From Methylomicrobium sp. wino1 (GTDB lineage Bacteria > Pseudomonadota > Gammaproteobacteria > Methylococcales > Methylomonadaceae), in NCBI RefSeq assembly GCF_003932755.1, contig NZ_CP024202.1:4774001-4838000 (forward strand): a stretch of DNA of 64,000 bases, read 5' to 3'. A program made the position numbers and the translations under genes. The notes below the pieces were generated by a model, which was given only the letters and a program-made list of their open reading frames with translations, was not told where the DNA came from and searched no databases. This document shows, piece by piece, positions 37,620 through 45,942 of the stretch; within the stretch, counting starts at the first letter, position 1, and every line of letters starts with the position of its first letter.

Positions 37620-39071
37620 ATGTCTAGCATTTGGGAAAACTACAACACCGAAAACGCATACGACGAACTGATGCATTCGGAATTTCAACCGCGAGCGGTC
37701 AGCTACAATCTCTGCCAGTACTTGAATACGCTAAATAAGGAAGACATCGACAAACGTAAAACCGCCGCCGAGCTGGCAATCATGGAAATGGGCATTACGT
37801 TTACCGTCTATAGCGACGAAGGTAATATCGATAGGGCTTGGCCCTTCGACATCATCCCCAGGATTATCGACGCGAAAGAATGGCACATTATCGAACGTGG
37901 ACTAAAACAGCGTTTAACTGCACTCAATTGCTTCATCAGCGATGTTTATGATAAACAGCTCTTTATCAAGGAAGGCTTGATTCCCGGCGACATTATCAAA
38001 AGCTCGAAAAACTTTCGTAAGGAATGCATCGGAATGAAGCCTAGACATAACGTTTGGGCCAACATTTGCGGCACCGATTTGGTGCGTGACCGCGATGGCA
38101 TGATGTATGTGCTGGAAGACAACCTCAGAGTACCTTCCGGAGTGTCCTACATGCTGGAAAACCGCGTCATCACGAAGCGCGTTTTTCCCGAACTATTGCA
38201 AGACATCAATATCTTGCCGATCGACGACTATCCGACACAACTGCTTGAAATGCTATCGTCGATTGCACCGAGTCAAAACGGACGCCCTCAAATCGCGGTA
38301 TTAACACCCGGCATCTATAATTCGGCTTATTTCGAACACGCGTATTTGGCCCAGCAAATGGGCGCGCAATTGGTCGAAGGCTGCGACCTGATGGTCGATG
38401 ATGACGATTGTGTTTACATGCGCACGATCGAAGGACCGGAAAAAGTCGATGTGATTTACCGGCGCATCGACGACGATTTTCTTGATCCGGAAGTGTTCCG
38501 CAAGGACTCGGTATTGGGTGTGCCCGGCCTGATGCGCGCATGGCAAGCCGGTAATGTCGCACTTGCCAATGCACCGGGAGCCGGGGTTGCCGACGACAAG
38601 GTCGTCTATGCCTACGTGCCGGAAATGATACGCTATTACCTGAACGAAGAACCGATTTTACCCAATGTCGAAACCTATCTCTGCAGCCACAGCGAACATC
38701 TCGATTATGTACTCGCGCATCTGCCCGAACTCGTTGTAAAACCAGCAAACGAGTCCGGCGGTTACGGCATGCTGGTCGGGCCTCATTCAACAACAAAGGA
38801 AGTCGAAGCCTTTAGAAAGGTCATTCTCAAAAACCCGCGCAATTATATCGCCCAACCCACGCTATCCATTTCGACTTCACCGACTTTGTGTAAGGATGTT
38901 TTAGAACCTCGCCATATCGATTTGCGCCCGTTCATACTGCAAGGCGAAAAAACCTTTGTGACCGCCGGTGGACTCACCCGCGTTGCGCTCAAAAAAGGCT
39001 CGCTGGTCGTCAACTCTTCTCAAGGCGGCGGCAGTAAGGATACATGGATTATCAACCGGGAGAACGACTAA
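37620..39071 (+). CDS. Circularly permuted ATP-grasp protein (DUF404/DUF407 type)
   Basis: 483 residues. The family members open with a start like NAYDEL...FQPRAVSYNLCQYLN and contain GTDLVRDRDGMMYVLEDNLRVPSGVSYMLENR (ATP-grasp nucleotide site) and LVVKPANESGGYGML. They are thought to make peptide-type bonds. The stop and the ATG of the alpha-E gene share a base (TAATG), so they form an operon. In other genomes this pair sits with a transglutaminase-like protein and the Anbu peptidase; neither is present here. Confidence 0.88.
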   Translation: MSSIWENYNTENAYDELMHSEFQPRAVSYNLCQYLNTLNKEDIDKRKTAAELAIMEMGITFTVYSDEGNIDRAWPFDIIPRIIDAKEWHIIERGLKQRLTALNCFISDVYDKQLFIKEGLIPGDIIKSSKNFRKECIGMKPRHNVWANICGTDLVRDRDGMMYVLEDNLRVPSGVSYMLENRVITKRVFPELLQDINILPIDDYPTQLLEMLSSIAPSQNGRPQIAVLTPGIYNSAYFEHAYLAQQMGAQLVEGCDLMVDDDDCVYMRTIEGPEKVDVIYRRIDDDFLDPEVFRKDSVLGVPGLMRAWQAGNVALANAPGAGVADDKVVYAYVPEMIRYYLNEEPILPNVETYLCSHSEHLDYVLAHLPELVVKPANESGGYGMLVGPHSTTKEVEAFRKVILKNPRNYIAQPTLSISTSPTLCKDVLEPRHIDLRPFILQGEKTFVTAGGLTRVALKKGSLVVNSSQGGGSKDTWIINREND

Positions 39072-40042
39072 TGCTGTCACGCTCCGCCGAACGCCTCTAT
39101 TGGCTCGCCCGTTATCTGGAGCGCACCGAAAATCTTGCTCGTCTAGTTAGCGTGCACATGAATTTATTAATGGACCTGCCCAAAGGGGTCGAGATGGGCT
39201 GGCAACAATTGATCCATATCAACGGTTGTCAGGAGGCCTTTCATGAACATTACAAACTGGCTCAAGAGCGTAACGTTACACGATTTCTATTAACGGACCC
39301 CGGCCATCGAAATTCTCTTTTTTCATGCTTAAGCTTTGCACGCGAAAATATTCGCACGACACGCGAGTTATTGCCCGACGAAGCTTGGGAACAAGTCAAC
39401 GAGCTTTACCTATACACTAAAAAACATCTGGATTCGGTGTCGAGCCGGCGCATGAGGGTTTTATTTTTGAATGAAATTCTCGAAGGTTGCCAGCGCTTTA
39501 CCGGTCTACTTTCCGGCTATATGAGCCACGACCATCCTTACCATTTCATTTTGCTCGGCAGAAACATCGAACGGGCCGACATGACTAGCCGGATATTGGA
39601 CTTGAGTTCGTTATTACTGTCGGAATCGCGTAGCGATGAAATGCGCCAATATGAAAGCCTGCTGTGGATGAATGTATTGCAGTCCTTGAATGCGCTATTG
39701 ATGTATCGCCGTCATGTGCGTAGCCGAATCAAAGGCGATGACGTATTAAACTATTTGCTGTTGGATAGCGCGTTGCCGCGTTCGATTAATTGCTGCCTTT
39801 ACGAAATGGCCGACGCCATCGGCAAGCTGCCGAATCACGACCAATTGCCCGAAGATGTCGCCGACCTGAAAGACTTTGTGCTATCGATCGACACTCGACA
39901 AACCACTCAATTACAATTACGCAATATCCTCGATCAATTACAAACGAAATTGGCCTTTTTACACGAGCGAATCGCCGTCAATTGGTTTTTAGCCCATCCG
40001 ACTGAAGAAGTCATCATACGGCAAGAACAAAAAGCCAATTGA
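39071..40042 (+). CDS. Alpha-E domain protein (DUF403)
   Basis: About 323 residues from ATG 39071 (GGGAG 7 bases upstream). The family signature MLSRSAERLYWLARYLERTENLARLV is at the very start. All-helical, acidic, no membrane segment. It always accompanies the circularly permuted ATP-grasp protein, with which it shares the TAATG junction here; the two probably form one enzyme system of unknown product. Confidence 0.88.
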   Translation: MLSRSAERLYWLARYLERTENLARLVSVHMNLLMDLPKGVEMGWQQLIHINGCQEAFHEHYKLAQERNVTRFLLTDPGHRNSLFSCLSFARENIRTTRELLPDEAWEQVNELYLYTKKHLDSVSSRRMRVLFLNEILEGCQRFTGLLSGYMSHDHPYHFILLGRNIERADMTSRILDLSSLLLSESRSDEMRQYESLLWMNVLQSLNALLMYRRHVRSRIKGDDVLNYLLLDSALPRSINCCLYEMADAIGKLPNHDQLPEDVADLKDFVLSIDTRQTTQLQLRNILDQLQTKLAFLHERIAVNWFLAHPTEEVIIRQEQKAN

Positions 40043-40065
40043 GTCGAAAACCTTGATATTCTTTT

Positions 40066-40220
40066 TCGCACTTCAAGTTTCGGCAGTGCCCGAGGAGGCG
40101 AAGGGATGCGCGGCCCCTCGCCTAGCATTAGGCGCCACGCCATTAAGTTAAGGAAACCCGTCATTCCGCCAGGGACTGGCGGAATCCAATGCCATGGATG
40201 GCAATGTTTAGCTTCACATT
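40066..40220. repeat. Dispersed repeat remnants after the alpha-E gene
   Basis: CGCACTTCAAGTTTCGGCAG and CCCTCGCCTAGCATTAGG (as at 5990-6060) followed by a hairpin ATTCCGCCAGGGACTGGCGGAAT (arms ATTCCGCC/GGCGGAAT), the last also at 57070-57092. Downstream positions 40510-40560 carry CCGAATTTTAATCTACGAG, the other flank of the same element type. Confidence 0.5.
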
Positions 40221-40431
40221 TATACTTCGCGCGGTCATGTTTGCGGTTTTTTATGACAATGCTATTTTGTTCGGTAGCAAGGCGCGAAAACAGGCGCATA
40301 GCAAGCTATGTAACTGTTTTCGCAAAGCTTCCGCTCCTGCTCACGCCCCTTACCTACATCCATGTAGGTAACGCAGCTACCGGACAAAAGAGCGCGTCAG
40401 CTTTCCAGCAAATGTGGCCGCGCGAAGTATA
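40221..40431. repeat. MITE-like element with TATACTTCGCGC ends, copy 2
   Basis: Same ends and interior as 20928-21092 but with about 46 extra bases, which include TACCTACATCCATGTAGGTA, a short palindrome. It lies between two genes with no ORF of its own. Confidence 0.7.
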
Positions 40432-40605
40432 TGTAACCGGGATATCGACAATCCATGCCGACACGACGAATAAAGCGGAAAATGCGCCATAGGGTAAGCA
40501 CTAATTTGGCGCTTATGCGTCCTTTACCCCCTGTGCCGAATTTTAATCTACGAGGGTATATGCTTTTTTATGACTAGTGCGCCGGTCTTTCACGGCTTCG
40601 TCATA

Positions 40606-43290
40606 TTACATCCTTAAGTCCTTCACGACCCTAACCACTTCACTATCGCCATGAATGGGCTCGATCGTAAAGCCGAGTTTTTTAACCAACGACAACATCG
40701 GTTTGTTAATTGCCAACACTTCGCCTTCAAAAAAGGATATCCCTTTATATTTTGCGGCCTGCATTAGCGTCTTCATGATCCTCGATCCTATCCCCATACC
40801 ATGGCACTCATCGGAGACCACGACGGCAAATTCGACCGAATGCCCGTCCGGATTAGCCATGTAACGGCCGACACCTAACTCATTAGGCTTTCCGTCTTGT
40901 TCTTCAGTCACGGCTATAAACGCCATTTCCCGGTCATAATCGATTTGCGTAAAACGCACCACCATATCCGGCGTCAACTCCTGCAAGGCCTGCATGAAAC
41001 GGAAATATTTCGAGCGCTCCGATAATTTATGCACAAAATCCTTCTCCATCTCGGCGTCCTCGGGACGAATCGGGCGAATACAAATATTCATACCGTTCGG
41101 CAATTGGTAATGCTGAATCATCTCGTGCGGATAGGGATGAATCGTCATATGACTATACGGGCTCAACTGATGCGAGACACACGCCTTGATTCGCGCATCG
41201 ACAGCCATCACACCGCGATCGTCGACTATTAAAGGATTGATATCCAGCTCCACTATTTCCGGTAACTCACTGACCATGCTCGACACGTTCAACAAGGTGT
41301 TGACCAGCGCTTTCATATTGACCGGCGGCAATTGCCGGAAAGCTTGAAGATACTTAGCCGCCTTGGTCTTGGCAATCATTTTCTCGACCATATACTCGTT
41401 CAACGGCGGTAAGCCCACGGCTTTATCGTGCAGAATCTCAACCATCGTTCCGCCTAAACCGAAACTGATCGCAGGACCGAATACCGGATCGCGAATGACG
41501 CCGATCATAAGTTCGCGCCCATTGAAAGACTTATGCATAGGCTCGACAGTCATCATCACTTTGTCGACCTCGGGATATTTTTGCTTGATTAGATTCTCCA
41601 TTTCCTGAAAATGATGCGAAATATCCTTGGCACTCGAGATATTCAGCCGAACGCCGCCAATATCGGATTTATGGCTGAACTCGAACATATTGACTTTCAA
41701 CACGACTGGAAAACCCATCGTCTCAGCCGCGATCATCGCATCCTTTGGACTATCGACTTTAATCGTCTGCGAAACCGGAATCCGGAAAGCGGCTAGGATC
41801 GCTTTGGATTCCTGAGTCGTTAGAACTTCGCGGCTCTCGGCCAAAACTCTCTCAATGATCAAACGGGCACCGTCGATATCTGGCGTCGCCAACTCGTTTT
41901 CCGCACTGGGTATCTGCTTGAGAAGAATTTGGTTTTGTGTATATTGCGCCAGAAAAGAAAATGCATCGACAGCGACTTCGGGCGTACCGAAGTGGGCCAC
42001 CATGCTATTGTCGAACAAAGCCCGCCCTTCTTCGACGCGCTTGCCGCCGGTCCAGGACGCCAACACCGGTTTCCGGGTCGTTTTGGCCGCTTCAACAACC
42101 AGTTCTGCGACCTGCGTCGGATTAGTCATCGCCTGCGGCGTCAAGATACAGAGCACACCGTCGATATTCTCGTCTTTCAAGCAAATATCCAGCGCTTGTT
42201 TATAGCGTTCCGGCGTCGCATCGCCGAGTATATCGATCGGGTTGGCATGAGACCAATGCACCGGCAGCACTTTATTCAAAGCGTCGAGACTGGCCGCACT
42301 CAACCCGGCCATTGCCACCCCCGTTTCCTCCGCACGGTCGGTACTCATCACACCGGGGCCGCCGGCGTTAGTAATGATCGCCAGACGGTTCTGTTTGACG
42401 ATATAATTATTGGCTAGTACCCGCGCCGCCGAAAAAAGCTGTGCGATACTGTAAGCCCTCACCACTCCGGCCCGCTCGATCGCCGCATCGAATACATCAT
42501 CGCCGCCGACCATCGCGCCGGTATGCGACATTGCCGCCTTGCTGCCGCTTTCATGGCGCCCCGATTTAATCAGAATCACCGGTTTCAGGCGAGCCGCTGC
42601 CTTCAAGCCGCTCAAAAAACGCCGCGCTTCACGAATACCCTCGACATACATCAGGATGCCGGTCGTTTTGCTATCGAGCGCTAAATAATCCAATACTTCG
42701 CCAAAATCGACATCGGCAGCCCCCCCCATCGAGACAACCGTTGAAAAGCCGATATCCTGCGACTGCGCCCAATCCAAAATAGCAGTGCAAACCGCTCCCG
42801 ACTGCGAGAGCAGAGCTAGACTACCGTCTTTGATCATCCCGCTGCCGAAGGTCGCATTCAAATGCCCGCTTGGACGAATAATGCCGAGACAATTAGGACC
42901 GACGATGCGTATACCGTAGCGATGGGCAATATCTAGCACTTCCTGTTGTAAACGCTTGCCTTCACTACCCAATTCGCCGAAACCGGCGGTAACGATCACT
43001 ACCGAATCCACACCTTTCTCGCCGCACTGCCGAACGATATCCGGCACGGTCAACGCCGGCGTAGCGATAACGGCCAGCTCAATTTTGTCGGGTACCGCAT
43101 CGATATTGGGATAGGCTTTCAATCCTGAAATTTGCTTCCGTTTGTTATTGACAGGATAGAGGCCACCCTTAAAGCCTGCTTCCTGCATATTGACCAATAT
43201 ACGATGGCCGACACTTTCAATGCGTTCCGAGGCGCCGATGACAGCAACGGTTTTAGGCGTAAAAAATCGACTGAGATAATGAGGACCCAT
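40606..43290 (-). CDS. ADP-forming acetyl-CoA synthetase-like / GNAT protein acetyltransferase (Pat type)
   Basis: 894 residues. Residues about 1-460 are the CoA-binding and ligase part of NDP-forming acyl-CoA synthetases (VAVIGASERIESVGHRIL; GPNCLGIIRPSG; SQSGAVCTAILDWA; SHTGAMVGG), followed by an ATP-grasp domain (about 475-700; VVLKVNMFEFSHKSDIGGV) and a C-terminal GNAT domain (about 740-890; GMGIGSRIMKTLM). This matches the Pat/YfiQ (Pka) lysine acetyltransferases of enteric bacteria in layout. GGAG upstream of ATG. Regulatory domain changes cannot be judged. Confidence 0.87.
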   Translation of the reverse strand: MGPHYLSRFFTPKTVAVIGASERIESVGHRILVNMQEAGFKGGLYPVNNKRKQISGLKAYPNIDAVPDKIELAVIATPALTVPDIVRQCGEKGVDSVVIVTAGFGELGSEGKRLQQEVLDIAHRYGIRIVGPNCLGIIRPSGHLNATFGSGMIKDGSLALLSQSGAVCTAILDWAQSQDIGFSTVVSMGGAADVDFGEVLDYLALDSKTTGILMYVEGIREARRFLSGLKAAARLKPVILIKSGRHESGSKAAMSHTGAMVGGDDVFDAAIERAGVVRAYSIAQLFSAARVLANNYIVKQNRLAIITNAGGPGVMSTDRAEETGVAMAGLSAASLDALNKVLPVHWSHANPIDILGDATPERYKQALDICLKDENIDGVLCILTPQAMTNPTQVAELVVEAAKTTRKPVLASWTGGKRVEEGRALFDNSMVAHFGTPEVAVDAFSFLAQYTQNQILLKQIPSAENELATPDIDGARLIIERVLAESREVLTTQESKAILAAFRIPVSQTIKVDSPKDAMIAAETMGFPVVLKVNMFEFSHKSDIGGVRLNISSAKDISHHFQEMENLIKQKYPEVDKVMMTVEPMHKSFNGRELMIGVIRDPVFGPAISFGLGGTMVEILHDKAVGLPPLNEYMVEKMIAKTKAAKYLQAFRQLPPVNMKALVNTLLNVSSMVSELPEIVELDINPLIVDDRGVMAVDARIKACVSHQLSPYSHMTIHPYPHEMIQHYQLPNGMNICIRPIRPEDAEMEKDFVHKLSERSKYFRFMQALQELTPDMVVRFTQIDYDREMAFIAVTEEQDGKPNELGVGRYMANPDGHSVEFAVVVSDECHGMGIGSRIMKTLMQAAKYKGISFFEGEVLAINKPMLSLVKKLGFTIEPIHGDSEVVRVVKDLRM

Positions 43291-43414
43291 GATTGCTCCG
43301 TAGTCGCATGAGGGATTGGAATGCAGGGTTTAGCTTTAACGCTGTCTTGAAGTTCGATACTTTATGAAAAGGCCAACTATTCACAGTTAACAGCCATTAA
43401 AACTCTAAATACTT

Positions 43415-43773
43415 AGGATTTCGTGAGAAATAACTTCCTGGAACTATGAGCTTTGTAGCGGGTTCGGTAACTCGCTTGACAGGACGCCCGTGAACCCAGA
43501 ACCTAAATTATCCAAGAAAGTTAACCATGGCCAATGGGCTATGGAATTTAGGTGCTGGGTGAATACGTCCGTATAGGCTTGGCGGCGGCGACTGATTGCC
43601 AAGGATGGCATGAATGCAGATTTTGCATTACGCCATGGATGGCGTGTATTAGGGCAATGCAGGAGCAATTGCCGAGGAGCAAAAATCTGCCCTGCCGCCG
43701 ACACCTGTGAATTGAGCAACCGAACCTGCCTACCCTAAATCAAAAACAGGGAAGTTATTTATGACCAAATCCT
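43415..43773. repeat. Nested inverted-repeat element, copy 1
   Basis: Outer ends AGGATTTCGTGAGAAATAAC (left) and, inverted, GTTATTTATGACCAAATCCT (right). A second pair inside reads GGTTCGGTAACTCGCTTGAC and, inverted, GAATTGAGCAACCGAACC. The core is the CCCAG(A/C)ACCTAAATT hairpin (43496-43560). No ORF. Copy 2 lies at 44331-44615 in the same orientation. Confidence 0.7.
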
Positions 43774-43778
43774 TACCA

Positions 43779-44078
43779 TTATTGATCCATAACATTCACC
43801 ATTACCCGGTAACAATATTCCGTGGAATCCTTAGTGCATTGAATCTGGGATAAAATGCCTTTTTCAATCAAACCATCTAAAGATTGCTCGATAACCAATC
43901 GTTCGTAGCTACAAAAACATCCATAAATAAAACGTTTCGGACAGTCGGGACAATCCTTTTCATTTTCAAATAGCGGCCGAATATGCTCATGCCAAGCATC
44001 GATAGCTTTCAGTATTGAAAGCTCTGTATTGGATAAGTCTTCTTTCAATTTATTTCTCCGTCCACTAATAAAAAACAC
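43779..44078 (-). CDS. Hypothetical protein with cysteine pairs
   Basis: 99 residues. Three cysteines lie close together (DCPDCPKRFIYGCFCSYE near residues 42-58), which suggests metal binding. The rest looks like a helical, winged-helix-like segment (SNTELSILKAIDAW; LVIEQSLDGLIEKGIL). I do not recognise the family. It is enclosed by two copies of the same repeat element in direct orientation. Confidence 0.6.
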   Translation of the reverse strand: MFFISGRRNKLKEDLSNTELSILKAIDAWHEHIRPLFENEKDCPDCPKRFIYGCFCSYERLVIEQSLDGLIEKGILSQIQCTKDSTEYCYRVMVNVMDQ

Positions 44079-44330
44079 TCTATCTTATCAAGTAACCGTC
44101 TACTCGGCTGGCACAAAAGCCATTGAATAAATAACACGAAATAGTATGCGACTTTTCAATATGTGCAAAGGTTAATTAATTCTATCCGTTCAAAAAAGCA
44201 TCACAAGCTGAAGGTACGGAGAAATTTTGGCGATGAGGTGACGATGGGAATTTACCATCAAGCTTGCCTGTGTCTAAAGGCTATCAACAACACGAAATCA
44301 TTTACTCCATTTTGATCGAAAAAACCGTCT

Positions 44331-44615
44331 AAGGATTTCGCGAAAAATAACTTCCTGGAGTTATGAGCTTTGTCGAGGGTTCGGTAACTCGCCTGGCAGA
44401 ACGCCGTGAACCCAGCACCTAAATTACCTAAAATAGTTAACCATGGCCAACGAGCTATGGAATTTAGGTGCTGGGTGAATGCGTCCTTGTAGGCTTGACG
44501 GCGGCGACTGATTGCCAAGAATGGCGTGTATTAGGGCACCGACAGTAGGCGCTTTAGGCGATGCAGGGCAGAAAAATGCTCCAAAAATAGGGAAGTTATT
44601 TATGACCAAATCCTA
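44331..44615. repeat. Nested inverted-repeat element, copy 2
   Basis: AAGGATTTCGCGAAAAATAAC at the left and, inverted, GTTATTTATGACCAAATCCT-like at the right. Inside: GGTTCGGTAACTCGCCTGGC and the CCCAGCACCTAAATT hairpin (44411-44475). Shorter than copy 1: the right inner arm is missing. Confidence 0.68.
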
Positions 44616-44988
44616 AGAATAAAAGGTATGGAGTGTGTCTTGCGAGGATCAACCTTGAAAGACCATTAAATTTCGTGAAAGGTTGATGAAAGGAAGTATC
44701 GATACAATACTATCAACCCAAAAGAAACAGCTTCCAAGTTGTTTCGAAACTTAACCCAACTTTAACTTCAACCTTCCATAAACCATTGAATAATAAGTAC
44801 TATCATGGCACTACAATATCGACCCAGCCATTTTTGTAAAAGCTGAGTAATAATTAGCATGACGTTTAACTTATATAATTCAATATCTTATACCATAGGC
44901 ACCACACTTGCTAAAGCAGGGTTCATTTTAAAGCAGTGCGAAAAAACGATATGTATTTTGATTAACTATTTTTTACGGTAAAGCAGAC
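44616..44988. other. Intergenic region with one hairpin
   Basis: ATCAACCTT pairs with AAGGTTGAT at about 44650-44690. The last 120 bases are AT-rich (CTTATATAATTCAATATCTTATACC) and presumably hold the promoter of the next gene. No ORF. Confidence 0.4.
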
Positions 44989-45399
44989 ATGACACTATCG
45001 ACCAATATAAAAATCGCAATTTTTATGTCCGCATTGGCGGCTATCCTGATCATGCCCGGAACTGCTTTTTGGTTACTGGAATCGATTGTTATAGGCTTGT
45101 TTGAAGTGCTTGAATTGGCATTGGATGAAATTGTCGAGCATCTTTTTCATACCAGTAGACACACGACTCAGGTTATCGTGTTTTACATTATGTGGGGTCT
45201 GTTTATTGGCGCCGCTTATTGGTTGTATCGTTACTCAAAACGCTTATATTCCAACGTCAAAGCCGAATTCCCGGATTGGTGGTTTCATACGCGCGAAAAG
45301 GCATCATTAAATTGGCAGGAATTGCCGTTTAGTAAAAAAATTAAAATGATTTCCGGTTGCTCGCTCGGCGCGGCATTTGTTGCCGTAATCGTCTTATAA
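44989..45399 (+). CDS. Hypothetical membrane protein
   Basis: 136 residues. Hydrophobic segments near residues 9-40, 62-82 and a C-terminal one (GCSLGAAFVAVIVL); the intervening parts carry charged residues (SKRLYSNVKAEFPDWWFHTREKA). No recognisable family. Stand-alone, with AT-rich DNA upstream. The weak SD (GGTAAAGCAGAC) leaves the start uncertain, but the reading frame has clear amphipathic composition. Confidence 0.6.
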   Translation: MTLSTNIKIAIFMSALAAILIMPGTAFWLLESIVIGLFEVLELALDEIVEHLFHTSRHTTQVIVFYIMWGLFIGAAYWLYRYSKRLYSNVKAEFPDWWFHTREKASLNWQELPFSKKIKMISGCSLGAAFVAVIVL

Positions 45400-45669
45400 G
45401 TTCTCCCGATTAACAAATGGCTTTAGCTAAAACGTCATACTCGCAATACAAAGCCACGGAAGACAAGCTTGGCCTCAATTAATGGTGCCTAAATCCAGCG
45501 ATATTAGCTGGAACAACGTTTCAAGAATGTGTGTGATGACCCTTTGCAAGCCAAATTTCGGCACTGGCCTCCCCCGTCAATGGTCGTTTTAATACAAACT
45601 TGGGCTTTGACACCCCGGTGCTTTATACGCCAATACCTAAATTTGACGTACGATAAGTATAAATTGATT

Positions 45670-45775
45670 GTGGAGAACATCCCATCAGATTAAGTTCTTG
45701 CCGATAGGAAGCAATTCCCCCTAATGCTTCCGTGCTTTGAGAGTTGGAAAAGAGGATTTTCCAACTCTTTTTTTT
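45670..45775 (+). ncRNA. Candidate small RNA: hairpin plus terminator
   Basis: A stable hairpin GGAAGCA/TGCTTCC (45707-45731) is followed after 9 bases by a perfect terminator. No ORF upstream ends here on the plus strand (the nearest gene stops 270 bases away), so the terminator belongs to a separate short transcript. A TTGACG and TATAAA lie near 45640-45660, but with poor spacing. Low to moderate confidence. Confidence 0.4.
45741..45775 (+). terminator. Rho-independent terminator
   Basis: GAGTTGGAAAA and TTTTCCAACTC form a perfect 11-bp stem with loop GAGGA, followed by a run of nine T. Could act in one direction only (T-run on the plus strand). Confidence 0.88.
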
Positions 45776-45942
45776 GCCTTCCGCCTAGTGAAGGTCGACG
45801 GTAAGGAATATGCACAAAAAAACTTTCCGAAACAGTAAGCTTTCTGGAGTTTCGGTGACTCGTTTGATAGGACGCCGTAAACCCAGCACCTGCCTATCGA
45901 GCAACTGTATCCTATTATGACCGTGTGCTTTCATAGTAATCT

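Noticed and set aside
38206-38796. 196-codon minus-strand ORF in the ATP-grasp gene
   Set aside because: Shadow frame, extremely Arg-rich.
43415-44615. CRISPR-like spacing of repeats
   Set aside because: Only two long copies, with no short direct repeats and spacers, and no cas gene.
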